DNA of 64,000 bases. Origin: Acinetobacter chinensis. Its GTDB lineage: Bacteria > Pseudomonadota > Gammaproteobacteria > Pseudomonadales > Moraxellaceae. The notes under the pieces were generated by a model that saw only the letters and a program-made list of their open reading frames with translations, was not told the origin of the DNA and searched no databases. The stretch covers positions 2,604,001 to 2,668,000 of the forward strand of contig NZ_CP032134.1 of assembly GCF_002165375.2 (NCBI RefSeq). Reading direction: 5' to 3'. A program made the position numbers and the translations under genes. Positions 1-9,173 of this stretch are shown one piece after another (the stretch's first letter is position 1; the number at the start of each line of letters is the position of its first letter).

Positions 1-2
1 CA

Positions 3-971
3 GCTCAGGACACTGTCAAACACCAGGAGACATCAAAGACACAGACTGAATCAGCCCAGCCTGTTCTTTTAAAACTTGGCAATCTGGAACAGTGTCAGCA
101 GTATAATGGGCTGCCACCAGACTGGTTAAAGAACCCACATGCAGGCATGGTGTGGATTCCTGCGGGCAGTTTTGAGTTGGGCTCTACACTTGCCTATCCT
201 GATGAACAGAACCTGGGAGAAAAAAAGAATCAGGTTCAGGGTTACTGGATGGATCAGACCGAAGTGACCGTCGCTCAGTTCAAAAGTTATGTGGATGCAA
301 CTCATTACATTACAGATGCCGAGAAACAGCATGAAGCCGCTGTTTTCACACCGGATATCAGACATCCTCAACAATGGTGGCAGTTAAAATCAGGCTATAC
401 CTGGAAAACGCCAAATGGTACAAAAGCAGAAGCTCCAAACCCTGCTGAACCTGTGCGCTATGTTACACAGAATGATGCTGCACATTATGCTGCCTGGCTG
501 AACCGCGACCTTCCGACTGAAACAGAGTGGGAATATGCTGCAAAAGCACATTCTGCCAAAGACACTCCACTGCACGAAGAACCGCGGGATCATCAGCATG
601 CACCGGTTGCCAATTACTGGCAGGGCAAGTTTCCTTTTGAAAATCTGAATCAGGATCATTTTCAGGGCATTGCACCTGTGGGCTGTTATCCTGCCAATGC
701 CTTCAAACTGCACGATATGATTGGCAATGTCTGGGAATGGACCAGTTCATCCTATACAGGTGCTCATCATGAACAGGATGACAACCATATGGGGAACTAC
801 CGTCATTTACGTCATCAGCAGATTCAGGCTGTACCTTATGTGATTAAAGGCGGATCTTTTCTGTGTGCCAGCAACTATTGTGCCCGGTACAGAAACAGCA
901 GCCGACATCCACAGGAAACTGATCTGGCAACCACACACACGGGATTCAGAACGGTTGAACGGCATCCTTAA
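3..971 (+). CDS. Formylglycine-generating enzyme family protein (5' end outside window)
   Basis: The reading frame is open from the window edge, so the true start lies upstream and only about 322 C-terminal residues are seen. The FGE-sulfatase (SUMF1) fold is recognisable: MVWIPAGSFELGS, the WMDQTEVTVAQF segment, LPTETEWEYAA, and MIGNVWEWTSSSY. Near the C terminus KGGSFLCASNYCARYR holds two cysteines spaced as in true formylglycine-generating enzymes, where that pair binds copper and oxidises a sulfatase Cys to formylglycine. This favours real FGE activity over a structural relative. No sulfatase gene is visible in the window, so the client must lie upstream or elsewhere. Confidence 0.85.
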   Translation, partial: AQDTVKHQETSKTQTESAQPVLLKLGNLEQCQQYNGLPPDWLKNPHAGMVWIPAGSFELGSTLAYPDEQNLGEKKNQVQGYWMDQTEVTVAQFKSYVDATHYITDAEKQHEAAVFTPDIRHPQQWWQLKSGYTWKTPNGTKAEAPNPAEPVRYVTQNDAAHYAAWLNRDLPTETEWEYAAKAHSAKDTPLHEEPRDHQHAPVANYWQGKFPFENLNQDHFQGIAPVGCYPANAFKLHDMIGNVWEWTSSSYTGAHHEQDDNHMGNYRHLRHQQIQAVPYVIKGGSFLCASNYCARYRNSSRHPQETDLATTHTGFRTVERHP

Positions 972-1082
972 AGATCAGGCAGCATTCACTTTCATCTGTA
1001 TAAAATTCACCAATATACGACATCAGGTTCTGTATGATTCATTAAAATGACCTTACACCCTCATAAAAAGTGAGTTCATACA

Positions 1083-1250
1083 ATGAAAAAAATACTGCTT
1101 CTCATCTGCACCCTTGCCTCAATTACTTTATCAGCCTGTGCAGTACATACCCCTGCCGGCAGTATCGTTGTTGACCCAGACGGTCGTTATCATGACCGTG
1201 GTACAGGGGATTTCTGTCCACCAGGGCAAGCTAAAAAAGGTCGCTGCTGA
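1083..1250 (+). CDS. Small cysteine-containing lipoprotein
   Basis: The ORF encodes 55 residues. It has a type II signal peptide (MKKILLLICTLASITLSAC) with an LSAC lipobox, so Cys19 should be lipidated and the mature peptide would be only about 37 residues. The rest has two further cysteines (DFCPPGQAKKGRC) that could form a disulfide. The pattern of a short lipoprotein with a CPPGQAKKG-type tail is known in gammaproteobacteria, but I know of no assigned function. It lies 111 bp downstream of the FGE gene and is followed by a hairpin. Confidence 0.7.
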   Translation: MKKILLLICTLASITLSACAVHTPAGSIVVDPDGRYHDRGTGDFCPPGQAKKGRC

Positions 1251-1260
1251 TTTTGACATC

Positions 1261-1289
1261 ACAGCTTCAGTCCTTAAAACTGAAGCTGT
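1261..1289 (+). terminator. Hairpin after small lipoprotein gene
   Basis: A perfect 10-bp stem (ACAGCTTCAG / CTGAAGCTGT) with a 9-nt loop lies 11 bp after the lipoprotein stop codon. The following run of T is short (TTTC), so termination is likely but not certain. Confidence 0.5.
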
Positions 1290-1444
1290 TTCAATGATCC
1301 AACTCAGGCTGTTAAAAACAGATACTGCCCTGCCTCACTGAATTTTCCTCTCAATTTTGGTATCTAATGCCAACCCAAAACCGAATCTGGCATAGATAAT
1401 GTATACATCTGTATATTAATTTAAAAATTGTTGGGATTTTTCGC

Positions 1445-2995
1445 ATGTCCACATCTTTAGACGGTTTACACTTTCCACTCGATTCAGGCTCTGGCAAGCC
1501 AAGCACCTCTGAAACAGGAAAATCCATCATTGCTGAAGCGCTGTCACTGGTTGACCATCAGACTTCACAGGAAGCACTGTCAGAAAAAAACTGGCGTAAA
1601 CAGTATCCACGCTATTTTAAGGCACTGGTCAGTCAGGGCATTGCAACGACCAGCAATCCCATCACGATTGCAAAACAGGGACTGCATAAAGCACAGCACA
1701 GTTTTGAGTTTTATCGTGATGGTCAGAAATACCTGCTCAAAGATGTCATGCAACTGCCTGGTATCAGTAAGCTGCATACTGTAGAAGTCAAAGGTCAGAG
1801 CGATCTGGCACCTGAATGGTACATTCCATACCGTGGTCAGAAACTGCAAGGTGATGCCCTGCTGGCTCAGATACAGACCTGGCAGGACACTGGTATTATT
1901 GAATCCAGTCATGCAAAAGCACTGAGAGCTGTTCATGCACACCCTGAATGGTTTGATCTGTCTGATCAGACCATGGTGCTGTTTGGTGCTGCATCAGAAG
2001 CAGGTCCTTTGACCTGGCTCAGCCGCTGGAAAGCCAATATCATTGCAATTGATCTACCTGACAGTCGTGTATGGGACAAAATTTTATCCACTGTTTTAAA
2101 GGGAAATGCCACTTTATATGCACCAGGTCAGGAAAAAATATCTGATTCAGCAGATCCTGATGAACTGAAACAGAAACTCGGTGCTAATTTACTGACACAG
2201 ATTCCTGAAATTGCCCACTGGCTTGCAGACAATCCTCACCAACTGAACCTGGCTGCCATTGCTTATCTGGATGGTGAAAAACATGTCCGTGTTTCCATGG
2301 CAATGGACAGTATTATGCATTATGTCAGCGAACAGAAACCGGACAGCAGCCTGATGTATATGTGTACTCCAACCGATGTTTATGCTGTTCCTGCTGAAGT
2401 GATTGATGCCTCAGCACAGAAATTCACCCAGCGCTCCACGTTTGAAAAGGCTCTGAGTAAAGGTATTTCCACCCTGTCTGGACAGCATTTTTTCAAAAGC
2501 GGTCAACAGCAGCTGATTCCATCTGACAATGGTGAATCTTATGGCATCGCTGACTGTCTGGTTGTCGAACAGGGACCGAACTACGCCCTGGCAAAACGGA
2601 TTCAGCAATGGAGAGCAACCCTTGCCCGTCATCAGGGTCAGAAAGTCAGTATCAACATTGCACCATCCACCACCACGCATTCAGTCACTAAAAATCCTTT
2701 ACTGAAAGCTGCATTTAATGGTGCTGAACTGTTTGATGTTGAAGCATTTGAACCTGCAACCACCAATGCGATTATGGCAGCGCTATGGATACATGACCTG
2801 CGTAACCCTGCTTCTGTTGCCAATCCAGAAACACCATTGAAGCATCCCTTACAGCTCATGATGGAAGGTGCGAACCACGGCGGTTTATGGCGTGTGTCCT
2901 ATCTGGCTAGAACTGCCCTGCCTTTTGCAGCAATCTATGGTTTCGCTGCCGATAAACTGCCCATTAAACAGGTCATGAGTAAACTGAAGTTTTAA
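1445..2995 (+). CDS. Uncharacterised 516-residue cytoplasmic protein
   Basis: This is a full-length single ORF with no signal peptide or membrane segment. Around residue 175-205 the stretch DQTMVLFGAASEAGPLTWLS, followed by KANIIAIDLPD, looks like a Rossmann-type beta-alpha-beta nucleotide-binding unit, but the classic GxGxxG is not strict. The C-terminal part has alternating hydrophobic stretches (ALWIHDLRNP, MEGANHGGLWRVSYLA). I do not recognise the family and assign no function. Codon use is strongly CAG-biased for glutamine, as expected of the local backbone. It is monocistronic, with a strong terminator about 100 bp downstream shared with the convergent phosphate transporter. Confidence 0.75.
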   Translation: MSTSLDGLHFPLDSGSGKPSTSETGKSIIAEALSLVDHQTSQEALSEKNWRKQYPRYFKALVSQGIATTSNPITIAKQGLHKAQHSFEFYRDGQKYLLKDVMQLPGISKLHTVEVKGQSDLAPEWYIPYRGQKLQGDALLAQIQTWQDTGIIESSHAKALRAVHAHPEWFDLSDQTMVLFGAASEAGPLTWLSRWKANIIAIDLPDSRVWDKILSTVLKGNATLYAPGQEKISDSADPDELKQKLGANLLTQIPEIAHWLADNPHQLNLAAIAYLDGEKHVRVSMAMDSIMHYVSEQKPDSSLMYMCTPTDVYAVPAEVIDASAQKFTQRSTFEKALSKGISTLSGQHFFKSGQQQLIPSDNGESYGIADCLVVEQGPNYALAKRIQQWRATLARHQGQKVSINIAPSTTTHSVTKNPLLKAAFNGAELFDVEAFEPATTNAIMAALWIHDLRNPASVANPETPLKHPLQLMMEGANHGGLWRVSYLARTALPFAAIYGFAADKLPIKQVMSKLKF

Positions 2996-3090
2996 ATTTC
3001 GATGTTTATAAGACAGATCACTACAGCTGTTGAAATGACAGCGATCTGCCTGTGTATTGTGCGGTAATAACTGCCTTTATTTTACCAATA

Positions 3091-3118
3091 AAAAAACGCT
3101 GCCTGAGCAGCGTTTTTT
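3091..3118. terminator. Bidirectional terminator
   Basis: A perfect 12-bp stem (AAAAAACGCTGC / GCAGCGTTTTTT) with a CTGA loop lies between two convergent genes. The A and T runs on either side serve both directions. Confidence 0.9.
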
Positions 3119-3157
3119 ATGAGGAACTTTCAGCTCTGAACTGAAATCCTGACTTAT

Positions 3158-4777
3158 TTATACAAACTGCAGGAATAACCAGAACAGACCACCTGACAGA
3201 CAGATCGTCGCAGGTAATGTGAAAATCCATGCAGATAAAATTGTTTTAACTGTAGCAAAATTCAGACCTGTTTTATTGGCAACCATGGTACCCGCAACCG
3301 CAGAGTTCAGTACATGCGTTGTCGATACAGGCAAGCCAAAACCATCTGCCGCAGCAATTGTGGTCATCGCAACAAGTTCCGCTGACATACCCTGACCATA
3401 AGTCATATGGTGCTTACCAATACGCTCACCAACAGTCACTACAATACGCTTCCAGCCGACCATCGTACCCAGCCCCAATGCCAGTGCAACCGCAACTTTT
3501 ACCCAGTTCGGAATGTACTGCAGGAAAGAATCAAGGTTCTTACGATAATCCTTCACCACTTTTTTCTGAGTCTCAGACATTTTCGGCAGCTGTTCAGCCT
3601 TATCCAGACGTTTGAATGCTGTTGTACTCAGGTACATGTCATTACGTAAAGAAGAAACTTCAGCTTCTGGAATATCTTTCAGATCGCCATACTTCGACAC
3701 ACGCTCGCCCAGATGATCTGTCAGGCTTGCAAGGGATGGAATCACCTGTGGATTCATCTCTTTGGTCTGAATAAACTTCGTAATCGTGTCACGCGCCTGC
3801 GTATCAGGAATATCTGCATGATTTGCATAAATAGCCGTTGCAGTCTGTGCAGACAACTGTTCAAAAGACTGAATGTGTTTTTCATCCAGGCTCTTATTCA
3901 GAGAATAAGCCAAAGGCACGATACCGATCAGAATCAGCATGATTAAGCCCATACCTTTCTGACCATCATTTGAACCGTGTGCAAAACTCACACCTGTACA
4001 GGTGAAAATAAGGATGGCACGGATCAGTGGTGGTGGTGGCTTATTGCCTTCTGGTGGCTGGAACAGCTCTACCTGCTTACGGAAAATCTTTTTCACGATC
4101 AGGAACACGACAGCTGCAAATGCAAAACCGATCAAAGGTGAAAACAGCAGTGCTTTACCTACTTTGAGAACCTGATCCATATCCACGCCACTCGCTCCAC
4201 TGGAGGAATGCAGAATATAGTTCATGATCCCCACACCCAGAATCGAACCGATTAAAGTGTGAGAACTTGAAGCAGGAATACCTAAGAACCATGTTCCTAA
4301 GTTCCAGAGAATCGCCGCTATCAGCATGGCAAAAACCATGGCAAAACCTGCACCTGAACCGACATTCATGATCAGCTCAACAGGAAGCAGCGCAATAATG
4401 CCGTATGCAACAGCACCACTGGCAACCATGACCCCAAGGAAATTACAGAAACCAGCCCACATCACCGCAACAGGTGCAGGTAAGGCATTGGTATAAATTA
4501 CGGTTGCGACAGCATTGGCCGTATCATGAAAACCATTTACAAATTCAAAGCCAAGCGCAATAAGTAACGCTGTAGCCAGTAAAATCACAGAAAAAAGACT
4601 TAAAGCTGGAACATGAGCCAGATCGGCTGAAAGTTGAAAACCGATATAAATCAGTGTTGCAATAATTACCGTCAAAAACACAGGAACAAAAAATTTCGGC
4701 GTTGGGACGTGCACATTCGTCGATTTCAGCGGTACCTGTTGTACCTCATGTTCAGCGGGAGGAGTATTTGAATTCAT
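3158..4777 (-). CDS. pit: Low-affinity inorganic phosphate transporter, Pit family
   Basis: The 539-residue protein belongs to the PiT (PF01384) family of metal-phosphate:proton symporters of the inner membrane. The two family signature repeats are present: FVNGFHDTANAVATVIYT near residue 80 and SFAHGSNDGQKGMG near residue 265; PVSTTHVLNSAVAGT sits near the C terminus. A hydrophilic insert of about 120 residues (roughly 300-420) separates the two halves, as in E. coli PitA. The N terminus carries a cytoplasmic extension of about 25 residues. The gene stands alone and faces metH across a 464-bp gap. A near-consensus Pho box lies about 48 bp upstream of the start codon. Confidence 0.93.
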   Translation of the reverse strand: MNSNTPPAEHEVQQVPLKSTNVHVPTPKFFVPVFLTVIIATLIYIGFQLSADLAHVPALSLFSVILLATALLIALGFEFVNGFHDTANAVATVIYTNALPAPVAVMWAGFCNFLGVMVASGAVAYGIIALLPVELIMNVGSGAGFAMVFAMLIAAILWNLGTWFLGIPASSSHTLIGSILGVGIMNYILHSSSGASGVDMDQVLKVGKALLFSPLIGFAFAAVVFLIVKKIFRKQVELFQPPEGNKPPPPLIRAILIFTCTGVSFAHGSNDGQKGMGLIMLILIGIVPLAYSLNKSLDEKHIQSFEQLSAQTATAIYANHADIPDTQARDTITKFIQTKEMNPQVIPSLASLTDHLGERVSKYGDLKDIPEAEVSSLRNDMYLSTTAFKRLDKAEQLPKMSETQKKVVKDYRKNLDSFLQYIPNWVKVAVALALGLGTMVGWKRIVVTVGERIGKHHMTYGQGMSAELVAMTTIAAADGFGLPVSTTHVLNSAVAGTMVANKTGLNFATVKTILSAWIFTLPATICLSGGLFWLFLQFV

Positions 4778-4824
4778 GCAGACGGTTAAAGAGGATATGA
4801 ATATCCGCTATTGTTCAATTTAAT

Positions 4825-4843
4825 TATGACAATTATATGACAA
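4825..4843 (-). promoter_or_regulatory. Pho box (PhoB site) upstream of pit
   Basis: Read on the minus strand the site is TTGTCATATAATTGTCATA. It is two TGTCATA units exactly 11 bp apart with an A/T spacer, matching the enterobacterial Pho-box pattern (two CTGTCAT-type half-sites, 11-bp period) except for T instead of C at the first base of each half. It lies 48-66 bp upstream of the pit start codon, in the transcribed orientation. Activation or repression by PhoB cannot be told from sequence. Confidence 0.65.
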
Positions 4844-5241
4844 AAAGCCCCCTGTTGAAGTTAATTTTTATACAAATAAACTCCATCCAGACAGCACTTT
4901 TACGCTTTAAAATTATTTTTATCAGATAAATATCAAATAGATAATATAAAACCACTCATATAATATATGTATTACACAGACTTTCTGGAACTGTAATAAA
5001 AGTTGTCATATTACAAATATGATCACATTCATCCCTGTATTGCAGACCTATACTGAAGCATCTTTGTGACAGATTGATGAATATTCATACAGCTTAATGA
5101 TTTTATTCAATCTTTACTCTAACTGACTAAAGTTTCTGCAAATTATGTCCAGTTTGGCAGAGCATCGCTGAATTTGAATTAAATCATGCTGAACTCTGCT
5201 AATATATTGCCGATTTTATATTCCATCGGATTGGGTTATTT
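4844..5241. other. AT-rich divergent intergenic region between pit and metH
   Basis: About 400 bp without a credible ORF. It must contain the metH promoter; TAATAT at about 5199 is a possible -10 but no good -35 is visible. I see no cobalamin or SAM riboswitch fold before metH. Confidence 0.5.
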
Positions 5242-8200
5242 ATGTCCACGCTTGCCACATTAAAAGAGCTTCTCGCCAAACGCATCCTGATTATTGACGG
5301 TGCGATGGGTACCATGATTCAACGCCATAAATTAGAAGAAGCCGACTATCGTGGTGAGCGTTTTGCCGACTGGGCATCAGACCTTAAAGGCAACAATGAC
5401 CTTCTGGTTCTGACACAACCGCAAATCATTCAGGGTATTCATGAAGCCTACCTCGATGCGGGTGCTGACATCATTGAAACCAACTCGTTCAATGGTACAA
5501 AAGTTTCGATGTCGGACTATCACATGGAAGAATATGTCCATGAGATCAACTTTGAAGCGGCACGTATTGCCAAAGCGGCTTGTGAAAAATATTCGACCCC
5601 TGACAAACCACGTTTTGTCGCAGGTGTACTTGGTCCTACATCACGTACCTGTTCGATTTCTCCAAATGTAAATGACCCTGCATTCCGTAACATTACTTTT
5701 GATGAACTCAAAGAAAACTATATTGAAGCTGCACATGCCTTGATCGAAGGTGGTGCAGATATTCTGCTGATCGAAACTGTATTCGATACGCTGAACTGTA
5801 AAGCAGCAATTTTTGCAGTGAAAGAAGTGTTTAATCAGATTGGTTATGAATTGCCATTGATGATTTCAGGCACGATTACGGATGCCTCAGGTCGTACATT
5901 GACTGGTCAAACTGCGGAAGCATTCTGGAATTCAGTCCGTCATGGTGATTTATTGTCGATTGGTTTTAACTGTGCGCTCGGTGCAGATGCCATGCGTCCG
6001 CATGTCAAAACCATTTCTGATGTTGCTGATACTTTTGTTTCAGCGCATCCAAATGCAGGCTTGCCAAATGCTTTCGGTGGTTATGATGAAACCCCTGAAG
6101 AAACTGCGGCATTTATCAAAGAATTTGCTGAAAGCGGTTTGATCAATATTACAGGTGGTTGTTGTGGTACAACACCTGATCATATCCGTGCCATTTACAA
6201 TGCAGTCAAAGACATCAAACCTCGCCAAGTGCCTGAAACCCAGCCTGCATGTCGTTTGAGTGGTTTAGAACCATTTAACATCACTGAAGATTCATTATTT
6301 GTGAACGTCGGTGAACGTACTAACGTAACTGGTTCTAAAAAATTCTTACGTTTAATCCGTGAAGAAAACTTTGCCGAAGCTTTAGATGTAGCCTTGCAAC
6401 AAGTGATTGCAGGCGCACAGGTGATCGACATTAACATGGATGAAGGGATGCTTGATTCGCAAGGTGCGATGGTGCATTTCCTCAATCTTGTGGCTTCTGA
6501 ACCTGAAATTTCTAAAGTGCCAATCATGATTGACTCATCAAAATGGGAAATCATTGAAGCAGGCTTGAAATGCGTTCAAGGTAAACCTGTAGTGAACTCA
6601 ATTTCCCTCAAAGAGGGTTATGACGAGTTTGTACAAAAAGCACGTTTATGTCGTCAGTACGGTGCAGCGATCATCGTCATGGCATTTGATGAAACAGGTC
6701 AGGCGGATACCGCCGCACGTAAGCGTGAAATCTGTAAGCGTTCTTATGATGTGTTGGTGAATGATGTTGGCTTCCCTGCTGAAGATATTATTTTCGATCC
6801 AAACGTATTTGCTGTGGCAACAGGGATTGAAGAACATAACAACTATGCAGTTGATTTCATTGAGGCAACGGGTTGGATTAAACAGAATCTACCGCATGCA
6901 ATGATTTCAGGCGGTGTGTCTAACGTATCCTTCTCATTCCGTGGCAATGAGCCTGTCCGTGAAGCGATTCACTCTGTGTTCCTTTATCATGCCATCAAAC
7001 AAGGCATGACTATGGGGATCGTAAATGCCGGTCAGATGGCGATTTACGATGATATTGACCCTGAATTAAAAGCTGCGGTTGAAGATGTGATTCTGAATCA
7101 GAATCAGGGTGAAAGCCAACATGATGCAACTGAAAAACTGCTTGAAGTGGCAGAAAAATACCGTGGTCAGGGTGCAGCACAAAAACAGGTCGAAAATCTG
7201 GAATGGCGTGAGCTTCCTGTCGAAAAACGTCTTGAACATGCTCTTGTTAAAGGCATCACGACTTTTATTGATGAAGATACTGAAGAAGCTCGTTTAAAAT
7301 CAGCGCGTCCGCTTGATGTAATCGAAGGACCATTGATGGATGGTATGAACGTGGTCGGTGACCTGTTCGGTTCAGGTAAAATGTTCCTGCCACAGGTAGT
7401 TAAATCTGCACGTGTGATGAAACAAGCTGTGGCTTGGTTGAACCCGTTCATTGAAGCTGAAAAATCTGGCGGTCAGTCTAAAGGTAAAGTCCTGATGGCA
7501 ACCGTAAAAGGTGATGTACATGATATTGGTAAAAATATTGTGGGCGTGGTTTTAGGCTGTAATGGTTATGACATCATTGACCTTGGCGTGATGGTACCTG
7601 CTGAGAAAATTTTACAGACTGCAATTGATGAAAATGTCGATATTATCGGCTTGTCTGGTTTGATTACGCCTTCATTGGATGAAATGGTTTTTGTTGCTAA
7701 AGAAATGCAACGTAAAGGTTTCCATGTACCATTGTTGATTGGTGGTGCGACAACCTCTAAAGCACACACAGCAGTAAAAATTGACCCGCAATATTCAAAT
7801 GATGCGGTGATTTATGTTGCCGATGCATCACGTGCTGTAGGTGTTGCAACGACTTTACTTTCTAAAGAAATGAAGCCGAAGTTTGTTGAGGAAACCCGTG
7901 CTGAATATGAAAAAGTCCGTGAACGTATTGCCAACAAACAGCCAAAAGCTGCCAAACTCACTTATGCAGAATCCATTGAAAATGGTTTAAAAATTGATTT
8001 TGCAACCAATCAACCTGCGAAGCCAAACTTCATTGGTACGCAAACCTTAACCAATTATCCGCTTGAAACTTTGGTGGAGTATTTTGACTGGACACCGTTC
8101 TTTATTTCCTGGAGTCTGGCAGGTAAATTCCCGAAAATTCTGACGGATGAAGTGGTGGGTGAAGCTGCGACTGATTTGTACAATCAAGCGCAGGAAATGT

Positions 8201-8931
8201 TGAAAGACATTATTGAAAATAAACGCTTTGATGCACGTGCGGTATTTGGCATTTATCCTGCCAACCGTTCTGCGGCAGATTCTGTTGAAGTGTATACGGA
8301 GGATGGCCAATCGGTGACACATACTTTCCATCATATCCGTCAGCAGTCTGACAAAGTGACTGGTAAACCAAACTTGTCATTGGCTGATTTTGTGGCAACC
8401 AAAGAGCAAGCGGAAGACTGGTTAGGTGGTTTCACCGTGTCGATCTTTGGTGCGGAAGAAATGGCGCATGAATATAAAGCCAAAGGCGATGACTACTCTG
8501 CAATTCTTGCGCAATCTTTAGGTGACCGTTTTGCTGAAGCTTTTGCGGAGCATTTGCATGAGCGTATCCGTAAAGAGTTCTGGGGCAACCAAGCTTCTGA
8601 AAGTTTAAGCAATGAAGAATTGATTAAAGAGAAATATGTCGGTATCCGTCCTGCGCCAGGTTACCCTGCATGTCCTGAGCATTCTGAAAAAGCATCTTTG
8701 TTTGATTGGTTAGGTTCTACCGATAAGATTGGTACGCAATTGACCACAAGTTTTGCAATGTGGCCACCGTCATCTGTCAGCGGTTTCTATTATGCTAATC
8801 CGCAGTCTGAATATTTTAATGTAGGTAAAATTGCTCAGGATCAGCTTGAGGATTATGCGAAGCGTAAGGGTTGGACAATGGATGAGGCGAAGCGTTGGTT
8901 AGCGCCGAATTTGGATGATTCGGTTCAGTAA
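5242..8931 (+). CDS. metH: Cobalamin-dependent methionine synthase
   Basis: The 1229-residue protein transfers the methyl group of methyltetrahydrofolate to homocysteine through a B12 cofactor. All four modules are in order. The homocysteine barrel (about 1-330) has its zinc cysteines in GFNCALG and GGCCGTT. The pterin barrel (about 350-610) is next. The B12 cap and binding domain (about 650-890) contains DVHDIGKNIVGVVLGCN, whose His is the lower cobalt ligand. The SAM-dependent reactivation domain ends with RPAPGYPACPEH and FAMWPPSSVSGFYYANP. Length is normal for the family. Gln codons are about half CAA by my count, unlike flanking backbone genes. It is monocistronic and ends at a hairpin repeat and a terminator. 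Confidence 0.98.
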   Translation: MSTLATLKELLAKRILIIDGAMGTMIQRHKLEEADYRGERFADWASDLKGNNDLLVLTQPQIIQGIHEAYLDAGADIIETNSFNGTKVSMSDYHMEEYVHEINFEAARIAKAACEKYSTPDKPRFVAGVLGPTSRTCSISPNVNDPAFRNITFDELKENYIEAAHALIEGGADILLIETVFDTLNCKAAIFAVKEVFNQIGYELPLMISGTITDASGRTLTGQTAEAFWNSVRHGDLLSIGFNCALGADAMRPHVKTISDVADTFVSAHPNAGLPNAFGGYDETPEETAAFIKEFAESGLINITGGCCGTTPDHIRAIYNAVKDIKPRQVPETQPACRLSGLEPFNITEDSLFVNVGERTNVTGSKKFLRLIREENFAEALDVALQQVIAGAQVIDINMDEGMLDSQGAMVHFLNLVASEPEISKVPIMIDSSKWEIIEAGLKCVQGKPVVNSISLKEGYDEFVQKARLCRQYGAAIIVMAFDETGQADTAARKREICKRSYDVLVNDVGFPAEDIIFDPNVFAVATGIEEHNNYAVDFIEATGWIKQNLPHAMISGGVSNVSFSFRGNEPVREAIHSVFLYHAIKQGMTMGIVNAGQMAIYDDIDPELKAAVEDVILNQNQGESQHDATEKLLEVAEKYRGQGAAQKQVENLEWRELPVEKRLEHALVKGITTFIDEDTEEARLKSARPLDVIEGPLMDGMNVVGDLFGSGKMFLPQVVKSARVMKQAVAWLNPFIEAEKSGGQSKGKVLMATVKGDVHDIGKNIVGVVLGCNGYDIIDLGVMVPAEKILQTAIDENVDIIGLSGLITPSLDEMVFVAKEMQRKGFHVPLLIGGATTSKAHTAVKIDPQYSNDAVIYVADASRAVGVATTLLSKEMKPKFVEETRAEYEKVRERIANKQPKAAKLTYAESIENGLKIDFATNQPAKPNFIGTQTLTNYPLETLVEYFDWTPFFISWSLAGKFPKILTDEVVGEAATDLYNQAQEMLKDIIENKRFDARAVFGIYPANRSAADSVEVYTEDGQSVTHTFHHIRQQSDKVTGKPNLSLADFVATKEQAEDWLGGFTVSIFGAEEMAHEYKAKGDDYSAILAQSLGDRFAEAFAEHLHERIRKEFWGNQASESLSNEELIKEKYVGIRPAPGYPACPEHSEKASLFDWLGSTDKIGTQLTTSFAMWPPSSVSGFYYANPQSEYFNVGKIAQDQLEDYAKRKGWTMDEAKRWLAPNLDDSVQ

Positions 8932-8934
8932 TTT

Positions 8935-8972
8935 ATAAATCCTCCCCACCCCTCCTTTAAAAAGGAGGGAGT
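8935..8972. repeat. Half copy of the palindromic repeat found at 9008 and 10004
   Basis: The sequence begins four bases after the metH stop. It contains the hairpin CCCTCCTTT / AAAGGAGGG and matches, in inverted orientation, the right half of the two full repeat units (compare ATTAATCCCTCCCAACCTCC, read from the minus strand of the full unit). The central conserved segment is absent, so this is a solo half-unit. Confidence 0.7.
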
Positions 8973-8973
8973 A

Positions 8974-9000
8974 AAAAAGCCCTCAATTTGAGGGCTTTTT
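8974..9000. terminator. metH terminator
   Basis: A 13-bp perfect stem (AAAAAGCCCTCAA / TTGAGGGCTTTTT) is followed by ATTTTT. It lies directly after the half-repeat, about 45 bp beyond the metH stop. Confidence 0.85.
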
Positions 9001-9007
9001 ATTTTTC

Positions 9008-9107
9008 AATCTCCCTAAATCCCTCTTTAAAAAAGAGGGACTTTCGTGTATCTAATGAATTACGTGACAGCTCCTCTCTTTTTAAAGGGAGGTTGGGAGG
9101 GATTAAT
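9008..9107. repeat. REPIN-like repeat, copy A
   Basis: A unit of about 100 bp made of two facing hairpins. The left one is CCCTCTTT / AAAGAGGG, the right one CCTCTCTTT / AAAGGGAGG. They are separated by a conserved centre (TATCTAATGAATTACGTGACA in this copy is near-identical to copy B). The outer ends read CTCCCTAAATCCCTC and GGTTGGGAGGGATTAAT. It lies in the same orientation as copy B at 10004, so the two are direct repeats flanking the TIGR02391 gene. Confidence 0.8.
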
Positions 9108-9173
9108 GCAATGAAATAAATGACTATTTCTGCTAAATTAAAATCATTAATTTTTATTTAATCTTTTAAAATA

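Noticed and set aside
4991..5010. Second Pho-box-like direct repeat (CTGTAAT ... TTGTCAT) upstream of metH
   Set aside because: The half-sites are 12 bp apart and one deviates, so it does not fit the 11-bp PhoB pattern.
4844..5241. Possible cobalamin or SAM riboswitch before metH
   Set aside because: No conserved B12-box or SAM-box elements or multi-stem layout could be found by eye.
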